Positions 11,513-21,710 of a stretch of 64,000 nt of DNA are shown piece after piece; the first letter of the stretch is position 1; each line of letters begins with the position of its first letter. Origin of the DNA: Conexibacter sp. S30A1 (GTDB lineage: Bacteria; Actinomycetota; Thermoleophilia; Solirubrobacterales; Solirubrobacteraceae); NCBI RefSeq assembly GCF_023330665.1, contig NZ_CP097127.1, positions 186,001 to 250,000 on the forward strand, given 5' to 3'. A program made the translations under genes and the position numbers. Below the pieces are notes generated by a model. That model saw only the letters and a list, made by a program, of their open reading frames with translations, made no database searches and was not told where the DNA came from.

Positions 11513-11919
11513 TGAGCGACGAGCCGCTGGACATTGAGGTGATCGGTGCGGACGTGCTCGCCGCCGGCGCGCCGACGGCGCTCGAGGTGCGCGAGCTCTG
11601 TGTGCTGGCGCTCGCCTCGGCCGGGATCGACAGCGGTCACATGGCGGTCGAGTTCGTCGATGCCGAGCGCATCCGTGAGCTCAACCGGCGCTTTCGGGCG
11701 ATCGATGAGCCCACCGACGTGCTCTCCTTTGGCGTGGACGAGGATGGCGCGAGCGCCGGACCACGCGAGCTCGGCGACATCTTCATCTGCCCACAGCACA
11801 CCGTCGATCTGCGCGAGGCCGTGGTGCACGGCGCGCTGCACCTCACCGGCATGGATCACGAGACCGACGACGGCGAGATGCTCGCGCTCCAGGCCGAGCT
11901 GATGCGCTGGGTGCGATGA
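11512..11919 (+). CDS. ybeY: Endoribonuclease YbeY
   Basis: The 135-residue metalloprotein has the zinc signature HGALHLTGMDH (H-x3-H-x5-H, residues about 109-119) and the upstream NRRFRAIDEPTDVLSF block. YbeY takes part in 16S rRNA 3'-end maturation and ribosome quality control. It overlaps era by 4 bp. Residues after the zinc site (ETDDGEMLALQAELM) match the family C-terminus. Confidence 0.97.
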   Translation: MSDEPLDIEVIGADVLAAGAPTALEVRELCVLALASAGIDSGHMAVEFVDAERIRELNRRFRAIDEPTDVLSFGVDEDGASAGPRELGDIFICPQHTVDLREAVVHGALHLTGMDHETDDGEMLALQAELMRWVR

Positions 11920-12824
11920 GCGCCACGACCGACAGCGCCGAGCACGCCACCCGTGCCGGGTTCATCGCGCTGGCTGGCCGACCGAACGTCGGCAAGTCGA
12001 CGCTGACCAACGCGCTCGTGGGCAGCAAGGTGGCGATCGTCTCCGACAAGCCGCAGACCACCCGCAGGGCGATCCGCGCGGTGGCCGGCGGTCCCGACTG
12101 GCAACTCGTGCTCGTGGACCTGCCCGGGGTTCAGCGCCCCCGGGACGCGCTCACCGAGCGGATGCAGCGCCGCGTCGAGTCCGAGCTCGCAGGTGCCGAC
12201 GGCGCGCTCATGGTCTTCAACGCCGAGCAGGGGATCGGCCCCGGGGATCGCTTCATCGCCGGGCTGCTCGAGCGTTCGCCGGTACCGGTTGTGATCGCGG
12301 TCAACAAGCTCGACCTGGTCGACCGCGCACGCGCTGTGGCCGTGCTGCAGGCTGCCGAGCAACTGGGGGTCGCCGAATCCATCTTCCCGATCAGCGCCCG
12401 CACGGGCAGCGGCGTGCAGGAGCTGCTCACCCACCTCGTCTCACTGCTGCCGCCCGGACACTTCTACTACGAGCCCGAGCAGCGCTCCGACCAGTCACAG
12501 GCCGTTCTGCTCGCCGAGCTGGTCCGCGAGCAGATCCTGATGCGCACCCGCGAAGAGGTCCCGCACGCGGTCGAGGTCGAGGTCGAGTCGATCTCCCAAG
12601 ATGATGGTCTGGTGCGGATCGAGGCGGTGGCGCTGGTCGAGACCGAGTCGCAGAAGGGCATTCTGATCGGTTCCGGCGGACAAATGATCAAGGCGATTGG
12701 TGTTGGGGCGCGCCGCGCAATTGAGCGTGAGCTCGGCGGCCGCGTGCATCTGGCGCTGCAGGTGCGGGTGCGTCGCCACTGGCGTGGCGACGAGCGCGTG
12801 CTCGATCGGCTGGGGATCGAGTAG
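11916..12824 (+). CDS. era: GTPase Era
   Basis: The 302-residue protein has G1 GRPNVGKST, the Era switch motif KPQTTR, G4 NKLD, G5 SAR and a C-terminal KH domain with GILIGSGGQMIK. Era binds the 16S rRNA 3' end and assists 30S assembly. G3 reads DLPG rather than the usual DTPG, the one departure at a conserved GTPase motif. Coupled by ATGA overlap to ybeY. Confidence 0.97.
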   Translation: MSATTDSAEHATRAGFIALAGRPNVGKSTLTNALVGSKVAIVSDKPQTTRRAIRAVAGGPDWQLVLVDLPGVQRPRDALTERMQRRVESELAGADGALMVFNAEQGIGPGDRFIAGLLERSPVPVVIAVNKLDLVDRARAVAVLQAAEQLGVAESIFPISARTGSGVQELLTHLVSLLPPGHFYYEPEQRSDQSQAVLLAELVREQILMRTREEVPHAVEVEVESISQDDGLVRIEAVALVETESQKGILIGSGGQMIKAIGVGARRAIERELGGRVHLALQVRVRRHWRGDERVLDRLGIE

Positions 12825-12827
12825 GTG

Positions 12828-14417
12828 ATGGCGGTCGCAGACCCGGACCCTGAGCCGCTGCGGCGCCAGGACGCGCTCGACGCCGAGTTCAGACGCGTCG
12901 AGGTGGACATCTATCTGACCACGGCCGGTGTCGTCGAGCAGGCCGGCGCACTCGAACAGCGGGCGGCCGAAGCGAACCTGATCTCGCGCGTGCGGCGCGC
13001 ACAGCTGTTGCGCTCGGACGCGATTGGGCGTCGTGGCCAGGTGGAGCAGGCGCTGCGGCTGCAGATGGGGCTGCTCACCGAGGCTGAGCTGGACGCTGAC
13101 CGCATGATCTGCGCGCGCGCGCAATGTATGCTCGCAGCCACCTACGACCGCCTGGCCGAAGCCGGCAAGGCGCTGCTCGCCGCCGAGGAGGCCGTCAAGC
13201 TGCTCGCGCCCGGAGACCCGCCGCACTGGCAGGCGGAGCACATGATGACGCTCGCGGTCTGCACCTCCTACTGGCGCCAGGGAACCGTCGATTACACGAC
13301 CTTCGACGAGGCGGTCAGGCTTGCGCGCGTGGCTGACGAGCCGGTCCTGCTGCTGGCGACGCTCAACAACTACGCCTACACGGCGTTGGAGCACCCCGGG
13401 CACCCCGAGCACCGTGGCGCCGGCGTGGCGATGGTGTACGAGATGCGCCGGCTGATCGATGAACGCCTCGGTGGCCGCTGCCCGTCGGCGTGGCTTGACA
13501 CGATCGCCGTCGGCCTGCTTGAGGCGGGCGAGCTCGACGCCGCCGCCGAGGTGAGCGCACGGGCCGTCAGCGCCGCCCCAATCGACCTGGTGGAGCCCTC
13601 CGCCAGGTCGCTCTGCATCCTCACACAGGCCAAGATCGAGCGCGCGCGGGGCAACCGCGAGGCTGCCCACGAGCGGGCGCTTGAGGCTGCGGCGCTGGCA
13701 CGCGATTCGGGCGTCAGTGAGGCCATCGCGCCAACGCTCGACGAGCTCTCCGAGCTGGCGGCGCTCGACGGTGACTACAAGCTCGCCTACGAGCGCCTGC
13801 GTGAGCGAAACCGGCTGCTTGATCGTCATCGCAGTGACCGCAGCGAGCTGCACGCGGTCACGCTGCAGGCGATCTACGCCGTCGAGGTCGAGCGCCAGCA
13901 GCGGCTGGCGCTGGAGGCGTTGGCCGACACCGACCCGCTGACCGGTCTCTACAACCGTCGCTATATGGCCCGGCGCCTGAGTGAGCTCGCCGGCGAGCCG
14001 TTGACGCTTGCGCTCATCGACCTCGACCACTTCAAGGTGATCAACGATCGCTTCGGACACGACGCGGGCGACGCGGTGCTTCAGGAGCTCGCCGGGATCC
14101 TGCGCGCGCACGTCGAGCAAGTCGGCGGCGATGGGGGCTTCGCGGCGCGGATCGGTGGCGAGGAGTTTCTGCTCGTCCTGCCACGGCTGCAAGCCGAGGT
14201 GGTGGCAGCCTGCTGCGAGCAGCTGCGGGCCCAGGTTGCAGGCTGGGATTGGCCCGCGGCCGGGCGGCAGGTCAACCTGACGATCAGCGTTGGCGTCGCG
14301 ATCGAGCGCGGCGGCGCTGGCAGCGAGCCCTCGGGCATGCTGAGCCGTGCGGACGCGAAGCTCTATGACGCCAAGCGCGCGGGTCGTAACCGCGTCGCCA
14401 TGGAACGGCCGCGCTGA
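12828..14417 (+). CDS. TPR-repeat diguanylate cyclase (GGDEF)
   Basis: The 529-residue soluble protein has an N-terminal region of about 360 residues built of helical Ala/Leu-rich repeats of TPR type, a coiled segment ([16 protein letters not shown]), then a GGDEF domain with [32 protein letters not shown] and the active site GGEEF. It should make cyclic di-GMP from two GTP. No RxxD inhibitory site lies five residues before GGEEF. There is no membrane segment, so the repeat domain probably senses a protein partner. ATG 12828 was chosen over GTG 12825. Confidence 0.9.
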   Translation: MAVADPDPEPLRRQDALDAEFRRVEVDIYLTTAGVVEQAGALEQRAAEANLISRVRRAQLLRSDAIGRRGQVEQALRLQMGLLTEAELDADRMICARAQCMLAATYDRLAEAGKALLAAEEAVKLLAPGDPPHWQAEHMMTLAVCTSYWRQGTVDYTTFDEAVRLARVADEPVLLLATLNNYAYTALEHPGHPEHRGAGVAMVYEMRRLIDERLGGRCPSAWLDTIAVGLLEAGELDAAAEVSARAVSAAPIDLVEPSARSLCILTQAKIERARGNREAAHERALEAAALARDSGVSEAIAPTLDELSELAALDGDYKLAYERLRERNRLLDRHRSDRSELHAVTLQAIYAVEVERQQRLALEALADTDPLTGLYNRRYMARRLSELAGEPLTLALIDLDHFKVINDRFGHDAGDAVLQELAGILRAHVEQVGGDGGFAARIGGEEFLLVLPRLQAEVVAACCEQLRAQVAGWDWPAAGRQVNLTISVGVAIERGGAGSEPSGMLSRADAKLYDAKRAGRNRVAMERPR

Positions 14418-14429
14418 GGCGCGGGCCCA

Positions 14430-14435
14430 TAGACT
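14430..14435 (+). promoter_or_regulatory. -10 element TAGACT of hisIE/trp
   Basis: TAGACT ends 8 bp before the hisIE ATG. It may start the whole hisIE-trpEGDCFBA transcript with almost no leader, leaving no room for a trp attenuator. No convincing -35 was found. Confidence 0.5.
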
Positions 14436-14443
14436 CTGCGATC

Positions 14444-15064
14444 ATGGTCGCTTCAGAGCTTGATTTCGGCGCGGATGGCCTGCTCCCGTGCATCATCCAG
14501 GATTGGCGAAGCGGTGAGGTTCTGACGCTCGCCTACATGAACGCCGAAGCTTTCGAGCTCACGCAGCGCACCGGCGAGATGCACCTGTTCAGTCGCTCAC
14601 GGCAGGAGCTCTGGCACAAGGGCGCCACCTCGGGCAACGTCCAGCGCCTTCGTGCGCTGCGCTACGACTGTGACGCCGACGCCCTGCTCGCGCTCGTGGA
14701 GCCGGCCGGTCCCGCCTGTCACACCGGCGCGCGCTCCTGCTTCTACCGGGGTGAGCCCGAGCCCGGCGCGCCGCGCACACAGGCACCATTCGAGGTGCTG
14801 CCCGGGCTTGAGCGCACCGTCGCCGAGCGGCGCGCCGCCGCTCCCTCCGGCTCCTACACGGCGACGCTGCTGGCCGACCCGGTCCACATCGGCGAGAAGG
14901 TGCAGGAGGAGGCTGAGGAGGTGGCACGCGCGGCGCGGGAAGAGAGCGACGAACGCGTCGCCAACGAGGCCGCCGACGTGCTCTACCACCTGACGGTGCT
15001 GCTGGCGAGCCGCTCCCTGACCCTGGCGGACGCCGAGCGCGTGCTCGACGAGCGCCGCGCCTGA
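14444..15064 (+). CDS. hisIE: Bifunctional PRA-CH/PRA-PH histidine enzyme HisIE
   Basis: The 206-residue fusion performs the second and third steps of histidine synthesis. The N-terminal cyclohydrolase has [39 protein letters not shown] and [10 protein letters not shown] (zinc cysteines). The C-terminal pyrophosphohydrolase has [13 protein letters not shown] and [14 protein letters not shown]. It sits 17 bp before trpE, so histidine and tryptophan genes are probably co-expressed, as seen in some actinobacteria. Confidence 0.96.
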   Translation: MVASELDFGADGLLPCIIQDWRSGEVLTLAYMNAEAFELTQRTGEMHLFSRSRQELWHKGATSGNVQRLRALRYDCDADALLALVEPAGPACHTGARSCFYRGEPEPGAPRTQAPFEVLPGLERTVAERRAAAPSGSYTATLLADPVHIGEKVQEEAEEVARAAREESDERVANEAADVLYHLTVLLASRSLTLADAERVLDERRA

Positions 15065-15081
15065 AGCCGCAGGCCGCTGCC

Positions 15082-16476
15082 ATGGACGCCGCTGCACCAC
15101 TGACCGAGACCTGGATCGAGGACACTGAGACGCCGGTGTCGGCGTTCCTCAAGCTGCGTGCCGCCGCGCCGGGCGAACCCGCCTTCCTGCTCGAGTCCGC
15201 CGAACAGGGCCGCGCCGGGCGCTTCAGCTTCATCGGCCACCGACCGCGGCAGGTGCTGCGCTGGTCGCTTGGCGATCCAGGCGATCCCTACGCTCTGGTC
15301 CAAGCCCAGCTTGACCGCGTCGCGACCCGCCAGCCGGAGGGGGTTGAGCTACCGTTCGGAGGCGGTGCCGTGGGCATGTTCGCCTACGACCTCGTGCGCA
15401 CCGTCGAGCCGCTCGGCGAGCCGCGTCCGGATACGCTCGGGCTGCCGGACCTGGCGCTGATCTTCACCGACACCCTGCTTGCCTTCGACCACCTCAAGCA
15501 CACCGTCACGGCCGTCGCACACCCTGGAGACGAGCCTGACACGGCGCGCGCGAAGGTCGCGGCGATCCGCGAGATCCTCGCGCGCCCGCTGCCACGGGCG
15601 GCGCCTGGACCAGATGCCAGCGACCGCACAGCGCCGGACTTCCGGTCGAACATGACGCGCGAGCACTTCGAGGCAAACGTCGCGCGGATCGTCGATTACA
15701 TCCATGCGGGCGACGTCTTCCAGGTGGTGCCCTCGCAGCGCTGGTCGGCGCGCTCGCCGGTGAGCGGCTTCTCGATCTACCGCGGCCTGCGGGCCGTCAA
15801 CCCGTCGCCGTACATGTACTACCTCGACTTTGGCGACTTCGAGCTGGCTGGCGCCAGCCCTGAGCCGCTGCTCACCGTCAGTGGCCGGCGGGTCAGCACC
15901 ACCCCGATCGCCGGCACGCGCCCGCGCGGCGCAACCAGCGAGGAGGATGCGCGCTACGCGCGCGAGTTGCTCGCCGACCCCAAGGAACGCGCCGAGCACG
16001 TGATGCTCGTGGACCTCGGCCGCAACGACATCGGCCGCGTCTGTGAGTACGGCTCGGTCCACGTCGACGACCTGATGCTCGTTGAGCACTACAGCCACGT
16101 GATGCACATCGTCTCCAACGTCAGCGGCACGCTGCGCCCCGGTGTCCGCGCGTTGGATGCGCTGCGCGCCGTGCTGCCCGCCGGCACCCTGTCGGGTGCC
16201 CCGAAGGTCCGGGCGATGCAGATCATCGACGAGCTCGAGCCGGTCAAACGCGGCGGCTACGGTGGCGCGATCGGCTACGCGAGCTATGGCGGCGACCTTG
16301 ACACCTGCATCCACATCCGCACCGCGGTGATCAAGGACGGGTGGGTCCATGTCCAGGCCGGAGGCGGTACCGTGGCCGACGCGAAGCCTGAGAATGAGTA
16401 TGAGGAATCGGTGAACAAGTCAAAGGCTCTGATCAAGGCGATCGAGACCGCGCTCGCGCAGCCGGACTGGGAGTGA
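15082..16476 (+). CDS. trpE: Anthranilate synthase component I
   Basis: The 464-residue chorismate-binding enzyme has an N-terminal domain with LLESAEQG (the Trp-feedback LLES element) and a catalytic C-terminus with VFQVVPSQRW, NPSPYMYYLD, IAGTRPRG, DLGRNDIGRV, GTLSGAPKVRAM and QAGGGTVADAKPENEYEE. It converts chorismate to anthranilate with ammonia supplied by TrpG, encoded 6 bp downstream. The LLES motif implies normal tryptophan inhibition. Confidence 0.97.
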   Translation: MDAAAPLTETWIEDTETPVSAFLKLRAAAPGEPAFLLESAEQGRAGRFSFIGHRPRQVLRWSLGDPGDPYALVQAQLDRVATRQPEGVELPFGGGAVGMFAYDLVRTVEPLGEPRPDTLGLPDLALIFTDTLLAFDHLKHTVTAVAHPGDEPDTARAKVAAIREILARPLPRAAPGPDASDRTAPDFRSNMTREHFEANVARIVDYIHAGDVFQVVPSQRWSARSPVSGFSIYRGLRAVNPSPYMYYLDFGDFELAGASPEPLLTVSGRRVSTTPIAGTRPRGATSEEDARYARELLADPKERAEHVMLVDLGRNDIGRVCEYGSVHVDDLMLVEHYSHVMHIVSNVSGTLRPGVRALDALRAVLPAGTLSGAPKVRAMQIIDELEPVKRGGYGGAIGYASYGGDLDTCIHIRTAVIKDGWVHVQAGGGTVADAKPENEYEESVNKSKALIKAIETALAQPDWE

Positions 16477-16482
16477 GCGTCG

Positions 16483-17058
16483 ATGCGCATCCTCGTGATC
16501 GACAACTACGACAGCTTCACCTACAACCTCGTCCAATACCTCGGCGAGCTCAGGACGCCAGCGCATGAGATCGATGTGGTCCGCAACGATCAAGCGACCG
16601 TCACGGAGCTGCTTGAACGGGGTTACGACCGGCTCGTGGTTTCCCCGGGCCCGTGCACACCGGACGACGCCGGCATCAGCCTGGAAGCGCTCAGAAGCTT
16701 TCCCGCCGCGCGGATCCCGACGCTCGGCGTCTGTCTCGGCCACCAGGCGCTCGTGCAGACATGGGGCGGACGCGTCGTCCGCCACGCGCCGGTGCATGGC
16801 AAGACATCCCGGATCGAGCACGACGGGCGCACGATCTTCAGCGGGCTGCCACAGGACCTCGAGGTGGGCCGCTACCACTCGCTGGTGGTCGACCCGGCTC
16901 TGCCAGAGCTGATCGAGTGCAGCGCCACCGGCGACGGTGTGGTGATGGCCGTCCGCCACCGCGAGCTGCCGGCCGAGGGTGTGCAGTTTCACCCCGAGTC
17001 GGTGCTCACCGAGCACGGCCGCGAGCTGCTTGCCAACTTCGTGGATCAGACGCGATGA
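16483..17058 (+). CDS. trpG: Anthranilate synthase component II (glutamine amidotransferase)
   Basis: The 191-residue class I amidotransferase has the oxyanion loop VSPGPCTPDDAG, nucleophile elbow GVCLGHQA (catalytic Cys about 79) and the catalytic His-Glu pair in QFHPESVLTEHG. It hydrolyses glutamine and channels ammonia to TrpE. The stop overlaps the trpD start (ATGA). Confidence 0.96.
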   Translation: MRILVIDNYDSFTYNLVQYLGELRTPAHEIDVVRNDQATVTELLERGYDRLVVSPGPCTPDDAGISLEALRSFPAARIPTLGVCLGHQALVQTWGGRVVRHAPVHGKTSRIEHDGRTIFSGLPQDLEVGRYHSLVVDPALPELIECSATGDGVVMAVRHRELPAEGVQFHPESVLTEHGRELLANFVDQTR

Positions 17059-18095
17059 GCGAGCTTCTGACGCGAGCGATCGACCACCTGGCCGACGGGC
17101 AGGATCTCAGCGAGACCGACGCTGCCGAGGCGCTCGCCGAGATCATGGCGGGCGAGGCGACGGACATTGAGATCGCCGGCTTTCTGATCGCCCTGCGCGT
17201 AAAGGGGGAGACGGTCCCGGAGTTGGCCGGGCTGGCGCGCACGATGCGCGCCCTGGCGGCGTTCGTGCCGACCCGCGGCGAGGACCTGCTTGACACCGCC
17301 GGCACCGGCGGGGGGCGCACCACCTTCAACGTCTCGACCACTGCAGCGTTGATCGCCGCCGCCGCCGGCTGCACGGTGGCCAAGCACGGCAGCCGCTCGT
17401 CAACCGGGCTCTCCGGCTCCGCCGACGTGTTGGAGGCGCTGGGCGCGCGCATCGACCTGGATGCGCAGGCGGTGGGTCGCTGCATCGACGAGATCGGCTT
17501 CGGCTTCATGTTCGCCCCCTACCACCATCCCGCCAGCGCCCGTGTGGTGAAGGTCCGCAAGGAGCTCAAGGTCCGCACCACCTTCAACTTCCTCGGGCCG
17601 CTGACCAACCCCGCCGGCGCGCGGCGCCAGCTGCTCGGCGTCTCTGACATCGCCAAGCTCGACAAGCTGGCCGGGGCGCTGGCGCTGTTGGGCTCAGATC
17701 ACGCGCTGCTGGTCTCCAGCGAGGATTCGCTGGACGAGCTCAGCATCTCCGCTCCCACGCGTGTAGTCGAGGTGCGCGAGGAACGGATCGATAACTACAC
17801 GGTCATCCCAGAGGATGTCGGCCTGCCACGCCACCCGGCGGACGCCGTGCCCGGCGGTGACGCGCAGGCCAACGCCCAGACCGCCCGGCGGATCTTCGCA
17901 GGCGAGCCGGGGGCCGCCCGCGACCTGGCCGTCTTCAATGCGGGGGCGGCGATCTACGCAGGTGGTCGCGCTGAGAGCCTCGCCGAGGGTGTGGCGCTCG
18001 CGCAGCGCGCACTCGACTCCGGTGCCGCCGCCACCAAGCTCGAGGAGTTCGCGGCGCTCACCCAGGCGCTTGCGCCGGGAGCGCCCCAGCCGTGA
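17055..18095 (+). CDS. trpD: Anthranilate phosphoribosyltransferase
   Basis: The 346-residue enzyme has an N-terminal helical domain, then the PRPP/Mg site DTAGTGGG (residues about 77-84), NVSTTAALIAAAAG, KHGSRSSTGLSGSADVLEALG and the family block RTTFNFLGPLTNPA. It joins anthranilate to PRPP. ATG 17055 overlaps the trpG stop; the frame is open far upstream, but that part is the trpG shadow. Confidence 0.97.
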   Translation: MSELLTRAIDHLADGQDLSETDAAEALAEIMAGEATDIEIAGFLIALRVKGETVPELAGLARTMRALAAFVPTRGEDLLDTAGTGGGRTTFNVSTTAALIAAAAGCTVAKHGSRSSTGLSGSADVLEALGARIDLDAQAVGRCIDEIGFGFMFAPYHHPASARVVKVRKELKVRTTFNFLGPLTNPAGARRQLLGVSDIAKLDKLAGALALLGSDHALLVSSEDSLDELSISAPTRVVEVREERIDNYTVIPEDVGLPRHPADAVPGGDAQANAQTARRIFAGEPGAARDLAVFNAGAAIYAGGRAESLAEGVALAQRALDSGAAATKLEEFAALTQALAPGAPQP

Positions 18096-18895
18096 ACGTG
18101 CTCGAGCAGATCGTGACCGACACCCGCGCCGCGGTCGCCCGCCGCGCTGAGTCCGTGCCGCTGGCGGCGCTCGAGCAGGCCGGCGAGCAGCGGCGAGCCG
18201 GCCGTGGTCAGATCGACGCCATCCGGGACTTCGCCGGGGCCCTGCGGCGCCCCGGGATCTCGCTGATCGCCGAGCACAAGCGCAGCTCGCCGTCGGCGGG
18301 GGTGATCCGTGCCGACCTGCAGCTCGCCGACGTGGTGGGCGCCTACACGCGCGCCGGCGCGCGCGCACTGTCGGTGCTGACCGAGGAGTTGCGCTTCGGC
18401 GGCCGTCTCGCCGACCTCGCTGCGGCGCGGGCAGCCTCGCCGCTGCCCGTCCTGCGCAAGGACTTCATCGTCGACGCCTATCAGGTGCACGAGGCGCTGG
18501 CCGCCGGTGCCGACGCGATCCTGCTGATCGTCGCAGCGCTGCCGCTCGACCAGCTCGAGCGTCTGCACGCGCTCGCCGGCGCCCTCGGTCTGGCGGCGCT
18601 CGTTGAGGTTCACTCGCGCGCCGAGCTGGCCGTGGCCGGCGAGCTGGGCGCGGCGATCATCGGCATCAATAACCGCGACCTGACGACGCTCGAGGTGGAT
18701 GTGCAGCGCACCATCGAGCTCGCGCCAGCCGTCCCCAAGGGTGCGCTGCTGGTGGCCGAGTCCGGCTTTCGCGAGCATGGCGAGCTTGAGCGACTCGAGC
18801 GGGCGGGGGTCGATGCGGTGCTGGTCGGCGAGGCTCTGATGCGCGCCGCCGACATTGAGGCTGCGACGCGAACCCTTCTAGGATCGGCTCAATGA
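18092..18895 (+). CDS. trpC: Indole-3-glycerol phosphate synthase
   Basis: The 267-residue TIM barrel has the N-terminal helix LEQIVTDTRAAVARR, ISLIAEHKRSSPSAG (catalytic Lys), LPVLRKDFIVDAYQVHEALAAGADAILLI, and GINNRDLTTLEVD. It decarboxylates and closes CdRP to indole-glycerol phosphate. GTG 18092 overlaps the trpD stop (GTGA). Its final codons contain a -10-like element for the next gene. Confidence 0.97.
   Translation: MNVLEQIVTDTRAAVARRAESVPLAALEQAGEQRRAGRGQIDAIRDFAGALRRPGISLIAEHKRSSPSAGVIRADLQLADVVGAYTRAGARALSVLTEELRFGGRLADLAAARAASPLPVLRKDFIVDAYQVHEALAAGADAILLIVAALPLDQLERLHALAGALGLAALVEVHSRAELAVAGELGAAIIGINNRDLTTLEVDVQRTIELAPAVPKGALLVAESGFREHGELERLERAGVDAVLVGEALMRAADIEAATRTLLGSAQ
18879..18884 (+). 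promoter_or_regulatory. Possible internal promoter (-10 TAGGAT) before trpF
   Basis: TAGGAT lies inside the 3' end of trpC and ends 7 bp before the trpF ATG. It fits the pattern seen at other starts in this window and could give a secondary transcript for trpFBA. Confidence 0.35.
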
Positions 18896-19532
18896 GCGCC
18901 ACCCGGATCAAGTTCTGCGGCATCACGCGCGCCTCCGACGCCGAGCTGGCGGTCTCCCTCGGCGCCTGGGCGGTGGGCCTGATCATGTGGCCCGGCTCGC
19001 CGCGCGCGGTCCCGCTGGACCGCGCTGCCGAGCTCGCCGCATCGCTCAAGCGCCGCTGCGAGGTGGTCGGCGTGTTCGTCGAACCGACGCTTGAGGAGCT
19101 GACGGCCGCCGCCGAGGCGGTGGAGTTCACGATCCTGCAGTTGCACGGCCGCGAGGGGCCGCGTTTCTGTGCAGAGGCGGCGCGACGTACAGGCTGCCGC
19201 GTGATCAAGGCTGCGCGTGTGCGCAGCGGCGCCGACATCCAGGCGCTCGCGGCCTACCGCACCGACTTTCACCTGCTGGACTCGCACCAACCGGGCGCGC
19301 CCGGCGGGACCGGCGAGGTCTTCAACTGGGGGCTCGTCGGCGGTCGGCGCAAGGTGCCGCTGATCTTGGCCGGCGGGCTGACGGCGGACAATGTCGCCGC
19401 CGCGATCGCGGCGGTGCGGCCGTTCGCGGTCGATGTCGCAAGCGGCGTCGAGTCTGCTCCGGGTCGCAAGGACCACGAGCTCATGCGCCGCTTTGCGGAT
19501 GCGGTGGCCGCCACGGCAGCGCCGGAGGCCGC

Positions 19533-19536
<4 letters not shown>
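18892..19536 (+). CDS. trpF: Phosphoribosylanthranilate isomerase
   Basis: The 214-residue TIM barrel begins with the family motif IKFCGIT (catalytic Cys) and contains [32 protein letters not shown] (catalytic Asp) and [14 protein letters not shown], ending with [18 protein letters not shown]. It performs the Amadori rearrangement between TrpD and TrpC. Both ends overlap neighbours by 4 bp. Confidence 0.97.
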
Positions 19537-20701
<1,165 letters not shown>

Positions 20702-20705
<4 letters not shown>

Positions 20706-21508
20706 GCGGGGTCGCTGCCATGAGCGGTGCGGAGCGGATCGCCGCCGCCTTCGAGTCCGCGCGCGCTGAGGGCCGTCGCGCGGCCCTGATGCCGTACCTG
20801 ATGGCCGGCTACCCGGACCTCGAGCGCTCGCGCGAGATCGCGCGCGACTATGTCGCCGGCGGCGCCGATCTGATCGAGCTCGGCATACCCTTCTCCGACC
20901 CGCTGGCCGACGGCCCGGTGATCCACGCCGCGGACGTGGCGGCGCTCGCGGCCGGGGCCAACGTCACCGACGCGCTGAGCGTCGTGCGCGCGGTGGATGA
21001 GCACGTGCCGGTCGTGGTCATGTGCTACGCGAACGTGATCCTCGCGCGCGGACTGGAGCGCTTCGCCGATCTGCTCGCCGAGGTCGGCGCCAGCGGCCTG
21101 ATCGTGCCGGATCTGCCGCTCGAGGAGGCGCCGGCGATCCGCGAGCTGCTGGATGCCCGTGGCCTGGCGCTGGTGCCCCTGGTCGCCCCCACCACGCCCG
21201 ACGAGCGCCTGACGCGGATCGGCGCCGCCGCCCGCGGGTTCGTCTACACCGTCTCGGTCACCGGGACGACGGGTGAGCGTGATGAAAGCGACGCCGGCCT
21301 GCCCGAGATCCTCGCGCGTGTGCGCGCCCACTCCGAGGTTCCGGTTGCGCTCGGCTTCGGAATCGGCACGCCCGCACAGGCGGCAGCCGCGGCCGCTGCC
21401 GGCGCCGACGGCGTGATCGTTGGCACGCGGCTGGTGCGAGCCGCCGGCGAGGCGCCTGGTGAGGTGCGCTCGCTGGTCGCAGAGTTCGCCGCAGCGCTGG
21501 CGGCTTGA
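20702..21508 (+). CDS. trpA: Tryptophan synthase alpha subunit
   Basis: The 268-residue TIM barrel has [15 protein letters not shown], catalytic Glu in [18 protein letters not shown], catalytic Asp in [11 protein letters not shown], and [12 protein letters not shown]. It cleaves indole-glycerol phosphate and passes indole to TrpB. GTG 20702 couples it to trpB; ATG 20720 would remove six residues without touching the fold. It closes the trp operon. Confidence 0.97.
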
Positions 21509-21536
21509 CGCCAGCGGCCGCCAACTCGGCTAGCAT
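21505..21536 (+). promoter_or_regulatory. Promoter-like TTGACG / TAGCAT after trpA
   Basis: TTGACG (21505-21510) and TAGCAT (21531-21536) are 20 bp apart, longer than ideal. TAGCAT ends 9 bp before the ATG of the small membrane gene, suggesting a new unit after the trp operon. Confidence 0.45.
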
Positions 21537-21545
21537 GGTGCGCCG

Positions 21546-21710
21546 ATGGGACTCGTAGTCACCGCAACTTTCGGTCTGGTCGTCTGGATCGTGATCTGGG
21601 GCATGGGCACCGTGTCCGGTTTTGACGCGGCGATCATCGGCGTCGTCCTGGTGCTGGTCGTGACCGCGGTCCGCAACGTGCTGCCGTACCTCTCGCGGAA
21701 AGACCGCTAG
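21546..21710 (+). CDS. Small two-helix membrane protein (54 aa)
   Basis: This unrecognised 54-residue protein consists of two hydrophobic segments (about residues 3-22 and 26-45) separated by a short GMGTVSGFD turn, with a basic tail (YLSRKDR) that should face the cytoplasm. The ATG is preceded by a TAGCAT -10 and its stop overlaps the next lipoprotein GTG by one base, which argues it is real and co-transcribed. Function unknown. Confidence 0.65.
   Translation: MGLVVTATFGLVVWIVIWGMGTVSGFDAAIIGVVLVLVVTAVRNVLPYLSRKDR

Noticed and set aside
14418-15081. trp attenuator or leader peptide
   Set aside because: The spacers before hisIE and trpE are 26 and 17 bp, with no Trp-codon leader or terminator/antiterminator pair.
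16653-17054. Upstream extension of trpD through trpG
   Set aside because: The extra 134 codons are an out-of-frame reading of trpG; the family N-terminus begins at ATG 17055.
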